The notes under the pieces were generated by a model. That model was not told the origin of the DNA. It did not search any database and saw only the letters and a program-made list of their open reading frames with translations. The position numbers were made by a program, and so were the translations under genes. Positions 1-8,262 of a stretch of 64,000 nucleotides of DNA are shown in pieces; position 1 is the first letter of the stretch; the number at the start of each line of letters is the position of its first letter. Where the stretch lies: assembly GCA_003762875.1 (NCBI GenBank), contig RIBL01000013.1, positions 1 through 64,000 on the forward strand, read 5' to 3'. The stretch is from Muribaculaceae bacterium Isolate-110 (HZI). GTDB lineage: Bacteria; Bacteroidota; Bacteroidia; Bacteroidales; Muribaculaceae.

Positions 1-54
<54 letters not shown>

Positions 55-361
55 TGTTTATCTATTTCTATTTTCTTTCAAAAATCAAAATGCGACAAAC
101 AAAAAATTCATTTGTTGTTGCTTTCGCGGAGAAGGTATCCCTCACTTCCCTTGCGGGCGTGATGCCCAGCGGACTCGATTGTCTCGTAAACGCCGGATCT
201 TTCGTATCGTTGTTTTTTCCTTGGGTGGAAAATTGACAGAGAACTTTTGTTTCCATATCAGCCTTCACTGAAGACCGATAGGCTCGTCTCTTGTACTACT
301 TCTATCGTTGCAATTCTTTCAATGTTCTCAGCTTTGCCGTATCTCTTTCGGAAAAGCTCTG
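55..361 (-). other. rRNA operon leader
   Basis: About 300 bases lie between the predicted rRNA promoter and the 16S 5' end, and hold no convincing gene. A transcribed leader of this length before 16S is usual, and normally carries processing stems and antitermination signals. I could not identify a specific boxA. Short reading frames here on both strands have no recognisable product. Confidence 0.6.
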
Positions 362-392
362 CAAAGGTAGAGCCTTTTTTGATTCCATGCAA
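362..392 (-). promoter_or_regulatory. Bacteroidetes-type promoter of the rRNA operon
   Basis: On the minus strand the -7 box TACCTTTG (362-369) is preceded, after exactly 20 bases, by TTG (390-392). This fits the Bacteroidetes housekeeping promoter (TTTG, 19-21 bases, TAnnTTTG). It points towards the 16S gene about 300 bases away. Confidence 0.75.
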
Positions 393-492
393 GTTTTTCG
401 CAGTGTTTTAACACCAATTTAACACTTTTCTTGTGAACAATTTTAGCCCTATTTTTGTATATCACTGTCAATCAGCAGAATCAGCATTTTGA

Positions 493-530
493 CAGAAAAA
501 GCGCGTTTTTCGAAAAACGCGCTTTTTCTG
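493..530. terminator. Perfect 38-bp palindrome, likely terminator of the nucleoside kinase gene
   Basis: A perfect inverted repeat centred at 511/512 (arm CAGAAAAAGCGCGTTTTTC) lies 25 bases past the stop of the minus-strand kinase gene and just upstream of the rRNA promoter. The arm is rich in A or T at both ends, so the hairpin could work in either direction. It would insulate the rRNA promoter from upstream reading. Confidence 0.7.
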
Positions 531-555
531 ATTGCAGGCCCTTAGGGCTGTCAGG

Positions 556-2223
556 TCAATATTTAAACGATGAGCCACCGAGAAACTCCCTCATGAGCGA
601 TGTCGGCGGGATGAGCCGCGACGACACGGAGGCAAAATATCCGAGGAAATGACGCAGGCGGTGAGCCTGGGCATACTCGGGGACGTCGCGCGGCACGGAG
701 CGCAATACGCGCTCGGCCTCGTCGCGCATCACTCCAAGTTCGAAGATGAAGGAGGAGTTGAATATGGAGTCGGCATTTTCCTGATAGGGGAATATCCATC
801 TCTCCTCGCCGCGCCTTACGCTCGGCCAGCGTCGGATGGTGGATAGTGCGGAGGTGCCGCGATATTTGTAATCGCGGATGATGCGGCGCAGAAGACGGTT
901 GTCGGTAGTTGACACCCAATTGTGGTCGTCGATGGAGATAGTGGAGAGCGCGGAGACATATACGCGATATTTCATCTCGTCGGCCACGGCAAGTGTCAAT
1001 TCGGGGTTAAGACCGTGGATGCCCTCGATGAGCAACACGGAGTCATCGGGGAGCGAGATGCGGCGTCCGCGATATTCACGGATGCCTTTCTCGAAATTAT
1101 AGGTGGGCAGTTCGACCTCGCCACCGCTGATAAGCGTGCAGAGGTGGAAATTGAAGAGCTCGAGGTCGAGCGCGTGGAGCGACTCGTAGTCATAGTCGCC
1201 GGTCTCGTCGCGCGGTGTGAGGTGGCGGTCGACGAAATAATCGTCAAGCGAAATCATCACGGGGCGCAGCAGATTGGTCAGGAGCTCTATGCCGAGACGC
1301 TTGGTAAAGGTGGTCTTGCCCGAGGAGGAGGGCCCGGCGATGAGCACCACCCTCGCTCCGCCATCGCGATGACGGTCGGTGATGGCCTGGGCGATGGCAC
1401 GGATATGCTTAGTGTGGAGAGCTTCGGCCACATTGATCATCATGCCCGACTCGCCCGACTCGACAGCCCTGTTGAGCGACCCGGCATTGCTGATGCCGAT
1501 GATGCGGTTGAACTCCTGATAGGCCTTGAAGGCGCGGAAGAGCTTGGGCTGCTCGTTGATGTCGGCCATGACGGAGGGGTCGGACGGATTGCATCCGAGC
1601 AACAGATAGCCCTCCTCATAGGGGACGAAGCCGTAGGCCCCGAGCATGCCGGTGTGCGGCACCAAGGGCGACAGCGTGGTGTCGGCCAGTCCGTCGAGAC
1701 GGTAATATATAGTATAAAGCTCATGGAGCGACTCGAGGAGGGCCACCTTGGCATCGAGTCCCTGCGCACGAAATATCTCTATGACCTCGGCGGTAGGTTT
1801 CTCCTTACGCTCTATGGGCATATCGGCACGGATGATGGCTTCCATCCCGGAGGAGATGCGCGAGGCGATCCCGACACGGTCGGCAATCTCGGGCGACGAG
1901 CCCGTGATGCGCACGTAGTATCCGCCCGACACGGCATTGCATATCTCAAGACGCGCTCCCGGCACGACTCTCTCGACAGCACGGTAGAGCACCATGCAGA
2001 GCGAGCGTATGTAGCACCGCTGTCCGGCAGGGTCGCTCACAGGCACAAACTCGACCTGCTTGGGAGCGTAGAGGGGAAACGAAAGCCCTTCCTCCTTATT
2101 ATTTACGCGCGCGCACACGGGAGAGAAGCCGAGCCGGCCGTCAAGACGCGCCACGACACTCTGAAGAGTCTCTCCGCCCGTAAAGGGGATATATTCCTGA
2201 AGGTTTACACAATATATTTTCAT
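556..2223 (-). CDS. Nucleoside (uridine) kinase with N-terminal TGS-like region
   Basis: The product (555 aa) carries a P-loop, GPSSSGKTTF, near residue 300, followed by the PRK/uridine kinase fold: SLDDYF, then LLIEGIHGLN, which is typical of the phosphoribulokinase/uridine kinase superfamily. The first 60 residues look like a ubiquitin-like TGS domain, and residues around 60-230 resemble the second additional domain of threonyl-tRNA synthetase. This TGS-SAD-kinase layout of about 550 aa is the usual Bacteroidetes form annotated as uridine or nucleoside kinase. The likely role is ATP-dependent phosphorylation of uridine or cytidine in pyrimidine salvage, in the cytosol. The substrate is inferred from the family. 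It is a single-gene unit with its own promoter and terminator, transcribed towards the rRNA operon. Confidence 0.85.
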   Translation of the reverse strand: MKIYCVNLQEYIPFTGGETLQSVVARLDGRLGFSPVCARVNNKEEGLSFPLYAPKQVEFVPVSDPAGQRCYIRSLCMVLYRAVERVVPGARLEICNAVSGGYYVRITGSSPEIADRVGIASRISSGMEAIIRADMPIERKEKPTAEVIEIFRAQGLDAKVALLESLHELYTIYYRLDGLADTTLSPLVPHTGMLGAYGFVPYEEGYLLLGCNPSDPSVMADINEQPKLFRAFKAYQEFNRIIGISNAGSLNRAVESGESGMMINVAEALHTKHIRAIAQAITDRHRDGGARVVLIAGPSSSGKTTFTKRLGIELLTNLLRPVMISLDDYFVDRHLTPRDETGDYDYESLHALDLELFNFHLCTLISGGEVELPTYNFEKGIREYRGRRISLPDDSVLLIEGIHGLNPELTLAVADEMKYRVYVSALSTISIDDHNWVSTTDNRLLRRIIRDYKYRGTSALSTIRRWPSVRRGEERWIFPYQENADSIFNSSFIFELGVMRDEAERVLRSVPRDVPEYAQAHRLRHFLGYFASVSSRLIPPTSLMREFLGGSSFKY

Positions 2224-2245
2224 AACGCAATGGATGTATTTTTAG

Positions 2246-2253
2246 CAAATATA
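2246..2253 (-). promoter_or_regulatory. -7 box for the nucleoside kinase gene
   Basis: TATATTTG on the minus strand ends 22 bases before the kinase ATG and fits TAnnTTTG. No clear TTTG is present 19-21 bases upstream, so the -33 element is weak. Confidence 0.5.
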
Positions 2254-2454
2254 ATGATTATTTCCGATGAAAAAAACAGCTCTGACCGATTGGTGAGCAT
2301 GAGGCCAATTTTCGAGTGAAAAATAACAAGTTTTAATTACACGACTCACTATACACAACACCCCGGCCGCCTCAATTGTTGGCGGGGGAGGAGAGCGGGA
2401 AAAAGGCCCGATGTTTTTTAATGACTGAATATAGGGGATTTGACCGAAATTTCT

Positions 2455-2462
2455 TAACTTTG
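2455..2462 (+). promoter_or_regulatory. -7 box for pheT
   Basis: TAACTTTG fits TAnnTTTG and lies 22 bases before the pheT ATG. The nearest TTTG (2439-2442) is only 12 bases upstream, so the -33 element is not canonical. Confidence 0.5.
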
Positions 2463-2484
2463 CCGACTGAAAAAGAATCCTTTT

Positions 2485-4956
2485 ATGAATATTTCATACA
2501 ACTGGCTTAAAAAATACCTTGATTTCTCCCTCACGCCCGACGAACTGGCAGCCGCCCTCACCTCCATCGGCCTTGAGACCGGCGGAGTCGAAGAGGTCGA
2601 GTCGATACGCGGCGGCCTCCTCGGCATCGTCATCGGCAAAGTGCTCACATGTGAGGAGCACCCCAACAGCGACCATCTCCACATCACTACCGTAGACCTC
2701 GGTGACGGCCAGCCCACCCAGATAGTGTGTGGCGCGCCCAACGTAGCCGCCGGCCAGACTGTGGTCGTGGCCACCGTAGGCACCACACTCTACGGCCCCG
2801 AAGGGGAGGAGTTTCAGATAAAGAAATCCAAGATACGCGGCGTCGAATCGTTTGGCATGATCTGTGCCGAGGACGAGATAGGCGTCGGCTCGTCACACGA
2901 CGGTATCATCGTCATCACCGACGAGGATGTCAAGACCGGCACCCCCGCGGCAGAATATTACGGTCTCACCTCGGACTATGTGCTCGAAGTAGACCTCACC
3001 CCCAACCGCATCGACGCAGCCTCACACTATGGTGTGGCCCGCGACCTCTCGGCCTGGCTCGCATGTCACGCCGAAGCCTCGCCCCTCACCCGTCCGTCGG
3101 TCGAAGGCTTTGCCATCGAGGCCCCGCAGGGTGGAGTGACAGTAAGAGTCGACAACACCGACGCGTGTCCGCGCTACTGCGGCGTGACCGTGAAGGGCGT
3201 CACTGTAAAGGAATCGCCCAAATGGCTCAAGGACGCACTCTCCACCATAGGTGTGCGCCCCATCAACAACATCGTCGACATCACCAACTATCTGCTCCAC
3301 GCCATGGGTCATCCACTGCACTGCTTTGACGTGGACAAAATCGCCGGCGGTGAAGTGATCGTCAAGAACGCCACCCAGGGCGAGAAATTCGTTACACTCG
3401 ACGGAGTGGAACACACCCTCGACGCCCGCGACCTCATGATATGCAACACACGCGAGCCCATGTGCATAGCCGGCGTGTTTGGCGGACTCGACTCGGGCGT
3501 GACAGAGCAGACCACCTCGGTATTTCTCGAGAGCGCGTATTTCAACCCCACCTCCGTGCGCAAGACCGCACGCCGCCACGGCCTGAACACCGACTCGTCG
3601 TTCCGCTTCGAGCGCGGTGTCGACCCCAACAACTGCCGCTATGTGCTCCATCTTGCCGCCCTAATGGTCAAGGAGCTTGCCGGCGGCACTGTGACCGGTC
3701 CAGAAACAGACCTCTATCCGGTGAAAATCAATCCGGCGCGCGTGACACTCGACTTTGACTACGCCACACGCCTCGTGGGCAAACAGATACCCTCCGACAT
3801 CATCACCTCGATACTCCGCAGCCTCGAGATGGAGACCGTCGACATCGACGACAAGCAGGTGACAGTCGACGTGCCAACCTATCGCGTGGACGTGACACGC
3901 CCCTGCGACGTGGTCGAGGATATGCTCCGCATCTATGGCTACAACAATATAGAGATCTCCGACACCGTACACTCGGCCCTCTCCTACAAGAGCCGCGCCG
4001 ACCAGGAGTCGCGCCTGCGCAACCTCGTCAGCGAGCAACTGTGCGGCGAAGGCTTCAACGAGATACTCAACAACTCGCTCACCCGCGAGGCATATTATAC
4101 CGATCTCGAGCAGATGCCCGCGTCAAAATGTGTCAAGCTGCTCAATCCTCTGAGCAACGACCTCAACGTGATGCGCCAGACACTCCTCTTCGGCGGACTC
4201 GAATCGCTGGCCCACAACATCAACCGCCGCGAGAGCGACCTGCTCATGTATGAGTTTGGCAACGTCTACACCTACAACGCCGAAGCCGCCGGCAACGCCG
4301 AGGCCGTGCTCGCCCCCTACCGTCAGGGCTCACGCCTGGCCCTGTGGATGACAGGCATGCTGCGCCCGGCCTCGTGGGCACGTCCCGCCGCCGAGGTCAC
4401 CGTCTATGACCTCAAGGCCGTAGTGGCCAATATCCTCGGCCGTCTCGGCATCACCAACGCAGAAATCAAGACCTCACAGTCAACCTCGGAGCTTTATGCC
4501 TCCGGACTCGACATCGCCACCCGCTCGGGCAAGCACATAGGCTCGCTCGGCATCCTTGCCAAGAAGCTGCTCCACATGACCGACATCAAGCAGGCAGTGA
4601 TGTATGCCGAACTCGACTGGGACACACTCACCGGTCTTGCCATCAAGCGCAAAGTCACCTTCAAGTCCCTGCCCAAAACTCAGGCCGTGAAGCGTGACCT
4701 CGCTCTGCTGCTCGACAAGAGCGTGACCATGGAGCGCGTCGAGACTGTAGTGCGCTCAAGCGAGCGCAAGCTGCTCAGAGACGTGACCCTCTTTGACGTC
4801 TACGAGGGCGACAAGCTGCCCGAAGGCAAGAAGTCATATGCCATCACCCTTACGCTCCAGGACGACGAGAAGACTCTCCAGGACAAGCAGATCGAGGCTG
4901 TGATGAACAAGGTCATCGCCAATCTCACCAAGCAGCTCGGAGCGGAGCTTCGCTGA
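2485..4956 (+). CDS. pheT: Phenylalanine--tRNA ligase beta subunit
   Basis: At 823 aa this is the normal bacterial PheT length. It pairs with PheS (not in the window) as an alpha2beta2 enzyme that charges tRNA-Phe in the cytosol. The N-terminus MNISYNWLKKYL, the tRNA-binding domain around residues 40-150 (EEHPNSDHLHITTVDLG), the B3/B4 editing region with FRFERGVDPN near residue 375, the B5 domain near 410-480, the catalytic-like core and the C-terminal anticodon-binding FDX-ACB domain (KSYAITLTLQDDEKTL) all appear in order. The ATG is preceded by a -7 box at 2455-2462. The gene runs alone; pheS is not adjacent. Confidence 0.97.
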   Translation: MNISYNWLKKYLDFSLTPDELAAALTSIGLETGGVEEVESIRGGLLGIVIGKVLTCEEHPNSDHLHITTVDLGDGQPTQIVCGAPNVAAGQTVVVATVGTTLYGPEGEEFQIKKSKIRGVESFGMICAEDEIGVGSSHDGIIVITDEDVKTGTPAAEYYGLTSDYVLEVDLTPNRIDAASHYGVARDLSAWLACHAEASPLTRPSVEGFAIEAPQGGVTVRVDNTDACPRYCGVTVKGVTVKESPKWLKDALSTIGVRPINNIVDITNYLLHAMGHPLHCFDVDKIAGGEVIVKNATQGEKFVTLDGVEHTLDARDLMICNTREPMCIAGVFGGLDSGVTEQTTSVFLESAYFNPTSVRKTARRHGLNTDSSFRFERGVDPNNCRYVLHLAALMVKELAGGTVTGPETDLYPVKINPARVTLDFDYATRLVGKQIPSDIITSILRSLEMETVDIDDKQVTVDVPTYRVDVTRPCDVVEDMLRIYGYNNIEISDTVHSALSYKSRADQESRLRNLVSEQLCGEGFNEILNNSLTREAYYTDLEQMPASKCVKLLNPLSNDLNVMRQTLLFGGLESLAHNINRRESDLLMYEFGNVYTYNAEAAGNAEAVLAPYRQGSRLALWMTGMLRPASWARPAAEVTVYDLKAVVANILGRLGITNAEIKTSQSTSELYASGLDIATRSGKHIGSLGILAKKLLHMTDIKQAVMYAELDWDTLTGLAIKRKVTFKSLPKTQAVKRDLALLLDKSVTMERVETVVRSSERKLLRDVTLFDVYEGDKLPEGKKSYAITLTLQDDEKTLQDKQIEAVMNKVIANLTKQLGAELR

Positions 4957-4965
4957 TTATAGCGT

Positions 4966-4994
4966 TTACAGTTTAGAGTTTAAAAAGTTTAGAT
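4966..4994 (+). repeat. AGTTTAGAGTTTA tract
   Basis: An AT-rich tract of GTTTA units joined by A or G fills most of the 53-base gap between pheT and the yebC-type gene. Similar tracts recur near 10673, 12315, 54829 and 62219. Confidence 0.5.
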
Positions 4995-5009
4995 ATAATA
5001 TACAACACA

Positions 5010-5753
5010 ATGGGAAGAGCATTTGAATACCGCAAAGCACGCAAGCTCAAACGCTGGGGCAATATGTCCCGCACCTTTACCCGTATAGGCAAAGAAATCA
5101 CTATCGCCGCCAAGGCCGGCGGTCCCGACCCCTCCACCAACCCCCGTCTGCGCGCTCTCATGCAGAACGCCAAGGCAGCCAATATGCCCAAGGACACCGT
5201 AGAACGCGCCATCAAGAAGGCTACCGACAAGGACGCCAGCGACTACAAGGAGATTGTATATGAGGGATACGGCCCCTTCGGCATCGCCATTGTGGTCGAA
5301 GCCGCTACCGACAACAATACCCGCACCGTGGCCAACGTGCGCTCCTACTTCACCAAGCACGGCGGTTCGCTGGGCACACAGGGTTCGCTATCGTTCATGT
5401 TTGACCACAAGAGCGTATTTAAAATCAAGCCCAAAGAGGGTGTTTCGCTCGAAGACCTCGAGCTGGAGCTCATCGACTATGGCGTAGACGAACTCGAGGA
5501 TATCGTAGACGACGAGACAGGCGACGAGCAGGTAGTGCTCTACGGTGCGTTTGAGGAGTATTCCAACATCCAGAAATATCTTGAGGAGAACGGCTTCGAG
5601 ATTATTTCGTCGGAGTTTGAGCGCATCCCCACCGACCTCAAGGAAGTGACCGCCGAGCAGCGCGTGACCCTCGAAAAACTTCTCGAGAAGTTTGAAGACG
5701 ACGAGGACGTGCAGAACGTATTCCATAACATGAAAGAGGAAGACGGCGAATAA
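5010..5753 (+). CDS. YebC/PmpR-family protein
   Basis: The 247-aa product starts MGRAFEYRKARKLKRWG and continues with FTRIGKEI, the signature of the YebC/PmpR family, and has the usual family length. Members act as DNA-binding regulators, and some promote ribosome passage over proline-rich stretches. Which role applies here cannot be read from the sequence. The three-domain layout is apparent: an N-terminal helical part (1-75), then two alpha/beta parts, ending in a very acidic tail (EDDEDVQNVFHNMKEEDGE). It follows pheT by 53 bases and may be co-transcribed with it. Confidence 0.92.
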   Translation: MGRAFEYRKARKLKRWGNMSRTFTRIGKEITIAAKAGGPDPSTNPRLRALMQNAKAANMPKDTVERAIKKATDKDASDYKEIVYEGYGPFGIAIVVEAATDNNTRTVANVRSYFTKHGGSLGTQGSLSFMFDHKSVFKIKPKEGVSLEDLELELIDYGVDELEDIVDDETGDEQVVLYGAFEEYSNIQKYLEENGFEIISSEFERIPTDLKEVTAEQRVTLEKLLEKFEDDEDVQNVFHNMKEEDGE

Positions 5754-5834
5754 GGAGTAAATCCCGACCCACACATCTACTCTTTCATGACGCAGCCCCA
5801 CGAGGGCTGCATCAAAACAACACCATTTTCCTCT

Positions 5835-5882
5835 AAATCCCTTTATTTCCCTATCAATTCATAGGGAAATAGGGGATTTTTT
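5835..5882 (+). terminator. Rho-independent terminator after the yebC-type gene
   Basis: A strong interrupted stem (ATTTCCCTAT paired with ATAGGGAAAT, extended by AATCCC with GGGGATT) is followed by a run of T. A weaker GC hairpin (GCAGCCC/GGGCTGC, 5792-5810) precedes it. The -7 box of the histidine operon begins only a few bases further on, so the terminator and promoter are packed together. Confidence 0.75.
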
Positions 5883-5885
5883 GTT

Positions 5886-5893
5886 TATATTTG
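5886..5893 (+). promoter_or_regulatory. -7 box of the histidine operon
   Basis: TATATTTG fits TAnnTTTG and lies 29 bases before the hisG ATG. The -33 position falls inside the preceding terminator stem and has no clear TTTG. Confidence 0.55.
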
Positions 5894-5922
5894 CAGTCTA
5901 ATTATTCCAAATAGGTTACAAA

Positions 5923-6771
5923 ATGCTAAAAATAGCAATTCAGGCCAAAGGCCGACTTAATGAAGAAAGCATGTCACTTCTGGCCGACGCCGGCATCAGT
6001 GCCGCCTCAGGCAGCCGCAAACTCATATCGAAAGCCAAGGGTTTCCCCATGGAGATACTCTATCTGCGCGACGACGACATTCCCCAGGCCGTGGCCATGG
6101 GTGTGGCCGACATAGGCATCGTAGGTCTCAACGAAGTGTCCGAAAAGGGCGAGAAAGTCGACGAGGTGATGAGCCTCGGCTTCGGAGCGTGCCGCATATC
6201 CATAGCGGTGCCCCGCGAGACAGAATACTCCGCGACGTGGCTCAACGGACGCCGTGTGGCAACATCCTACCCCCACATTCTGGCCAAATATTTTGCCGAC
6301 AACAATATCTCGGCCGAAATCCACGAGATAGCCGGCTCGGTGGAGATAGCTCCGACAGTAGGCATGGCCGACGCGATATTTGACATCGTGTCGTCGGGCG
6401 GAACACTCATACAGAACGGTCTGCGCGAGGTGGAGCAGGTGTTTTTCTCCGAAGCGGTGCTCATAGCCACCCCCTCGCTCCCCGAGGAGAAGCTGGCCGA
6501 GATTGACAAACTGAAATTTCGCCTGCGTTCCATACTTGACAGCCGCGACATGAAATATGTGCTCATGAATCTGCCGCGCACAGCCGTCGACGAGGCTGTC
6601 AAGATACTCCCGGGCATGAAAAGCCCCACTCTGCTCCCGCTGACACAGCCCGACTGGTGCTCGCTCCATGTGGTGATACCCGAGTCGGAACTCTGGGAGA
6701 AAATCGAACTTCTCAAAAACATCGGTGCCGAAGACATCCTCATCCTCAACCTCGAGAACATCATAAGGTGA
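5923..6771 (+). CDS. hisG: ATP phosphoribosyltransferase, long form
   Basis: This enzyme joins ATP and PRPP in the first committed step of histidine synthesis. The 282-aa length shows the long, self-regulated form: a catalytic part (residues 1-205, with the PRPP-binding stretch DIVSSGGTLIQNGLREVEQV) followed by a C-terminal ACT-like HisG_C domain (about 210-282, SPTLLPLTQPDWCSLHVV), which in the family binds histidine for feedback inhibition and replaces HisZ. It is the first gene of the his operon and is preceded by a -7 box. Confidence 0.97.
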   Translation: MLKIAIQAKGRLNEESMSLLADAGISAASGSRKLISKAKGFPMEILYLRDDDIPQAVAMGVADIGIVGLNEVSEKGEKVDEVMSLGFGACRISIAVPRETEYSATWLNGRRVATSYPHILAKYFADNNISAEIHEIAGSVEIAPTVGMADAIFDIVSSGGTLIQNGLREVEQVFFSEAVLIATPSLPEEKLAEIDKLKFRLRSILDSRDMKYVLMNLPRTAVDEAVKILPGMKSPTLLPLTQPDWCSLHVVIPESELWEKIELLKNIGAEDILILNLENIIR

Positions 6772-6935
6772 TTCTTATGGTTAATTCTTATGGTTAAAAG
6801 AGTTAAGAGAGTTAATTCTTATAGTTAAAAGAGTCAATTCCTGTAGTTAAAAGAGTCAAGATTGGCTTGCCAAGAATTACTAATTACTAATTGCTAATTA
6901 CTAATTGAATATTGAATATTGATTGTTTCTAATTA
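6772..6935 (+). repeat. Gap hisG-hisD: tandem TTAATTCTTATGG-type units and TAATTACTAATTGC tract
   Basis: This 164-base gap holds no gene. Its left half repeats units of the kind GGTTAAAAGAGT and TTAATTCTTATGG. Its right half (6876-6907) is a run of TAATTACTAATTGC-like units that recurs before hisCB, hisA, hisIE and the DUF4271 gene. No terminator is visible, so readthrough to hisD is plausible. Confidence 0.7.
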
Positions 6936-8222
6936 ATGAAAATAATAGAATCTCCCTCACGCAGCGAGTGGGACACACTCACTGCCCGCAATATACCTGC
7001 CGATGACCCGCAGGTGACAGCCGCAGTCGAACAGATAGTGGCCGGAGTGCGCAACGGCGGCGATGACGCTCTGCGCGACTACGCCTCACGCTTTGACGGC
7101 GCAGAGCTCTCATCGCTCGAAGTCTCCGACGAAGAGATGGCCGAGGGCATCTCGCGCGTAAGTCCGGAAGTGGCCCGGGCCATCGAGGCCGCGGCCCGCA
7201 ATATCGAGACATTTCACCGCGCCCAGCTCCCCCTCCCCATCGAGGTCGAGACCTCACCCGGCGTGCGGTGTCTGCAACGTGCGGTGCCTCTGCAACGTGT
7301 AGGCCTCTACATACCCGGCGGACGCGCTCCGCTCTTCTCGACAGTGCTCATGCTGGCTCTGCCCGCACGTCTGGCCGGATGTCCCGACATCATAATGTGC
7401 ACACCCGCATCCGGCTCCCGTCCGATAGCCCCCGAGATACTCTATGCAGCCCGTGTGGCAGGAGTGAACCGTATCTATAAGGTGGGGGGCGCACAAGCCA
7501 TCGCGGCCATGGCCTACGGCACTCAGAGCATAGCCCGCGTCGACAAGATATTCGGCCCGGGCAACCGATTTGTCACCAAAGCCAAGCAACTCGTATCGTC
7601 CGTGACCGCCATCGACATGCCTGCCGGTCCGAGCGAAGTGATGATCATGGCCGACTCGACAGCAGTGCCCGCCTATGTGGCGGCCGACATGCTTTCGCAG
7701 GCCGAACACGGCCCCGACAGCCAGGCCATGACCGTGTGTGACTCGCCCGAACTGGCTCAGGCCATCGCCGCCGAGGTGGAGCGTCAGGCCGCACAGCTCT
7801 CGCGACGCGACTCGGTGGAAGGCTCGCTCGCCCACAGCCGCATCATCACGCTCGGTTCGCGCCGGGAGATGACAGAGTTTGCCAATCTCTATGCGGCCGA
7901 ACATCTTATTATCTCCATGCGTTCTCCCTGGGAGATAGCCGATGCCATCACGGCCGCCGGCAGCGTGTTTGTCGGCAACTACTCCCCCGAGAGCGCGGGT
8001 GACTATGCTTCCGGCACCAACCACACACTCCCAACGGGAGCGTGGGCCCACTCAATGAGCGGCGTCAACATCGACAGCTACATGCGCAAGATTACCTATC
8101 AGCAACTCTCCCCCGAGGGACTTGCCTCGCTCGCGCCTGTAATCACTGCCATGGCCCGCGCCGAAGGCCTTGACGCCCACGCCTCAGCCGTCACTATCAG
8201 AACACAAAACAGCAATTGCTAA
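6936..8222 (+). CDS. hisD: Histidinol dehydrogenase
   Basis: This Zn-dependent enzyme performs the two final oxidations, from L-histidinol to L-histidine. At 428 aa it has the usual length. Family landmarks are present: LYIPGGRAPLFSTVLM, GVNRIYKVGGAQAIAAMAYGT, the stretch DMPAGPSEVMIMAD, the zinc/substrate segment SQAEHGPDSQ and near the end ESAGDYASGTNHTLPT. It is the second gene of the operon. The ATG lies directly after an AT-rich repeat tract. Confidence 0.97.
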   Translation: MKIIESPSRSEWDTLTARNIPADDPQVTAAVEQIVAGVRNGGDDALRDYASRFDGAELSSLEVSDEEMAEGISRVSPEVARAIEAAARNIETFHRAQLPLPIEVETSPGVRCLQRAVPLQRVGLYIPGGRAPLFSTVLMLALPARLAGCPDIIMCTPASGSRPIAPEILYAARVAGVNRIYKVGGAQAIAAMAYGTQSIARVDKIFGPGNRFVTKAKQLVSSVTAIDMPAGPSEVMIMADSTAVPAYVAADMLSQAEHGPDSQAMTVCDSPELAQAIAAEVERQAAQLSRRDSVEGSLAHSRIITLGSRREMTEFANLYAAEHLIISMRSPWEIADAITAAGSVFVGNYSPESAGDYASGTNHTLPTGAWAHSMSGVNIDSYMRKITYQQLSPEGLASLAPVITAMARAEGLDAHASAVTIRTQNSNC

Positions 8223-8227
8223 TAGCT

Positions 8228-8256
8228 ATTAATTACTAATTACTCATTGCTAATTA
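8228..8256 (+). repeat. TAATTACTAATTGC tract before hisCB
   Basis: A short AT-rich run of the same repeat type as at 6876-6907 fills the 40-base gap between hisD and hisCB. Confidence 0.6.
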
Positions 8257-8262
8257 AACGAA

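Noticed and set aside
922-2319. A 465-codon frame opposite the nucleoside kinase gene
   Set aside because: It is the antisense shadow of a gene with clear motifs, has no recognisable product, and arises from the high GC content.
2341-2353. ACGACTCACTATA, identical to part of the phage T7 promoter
   Set aside because: The rest of the T7 promoter does not match, no T7-type RNA polymerase is in the window, and a Bacteroidetes -7 box nearer pheT explains its expression. Taken as chance.
3022-3651. A 209-codon antisense frame within pheT
   Set aside because: It lies wholly inside a well-supported gene and has no motif or promoter.
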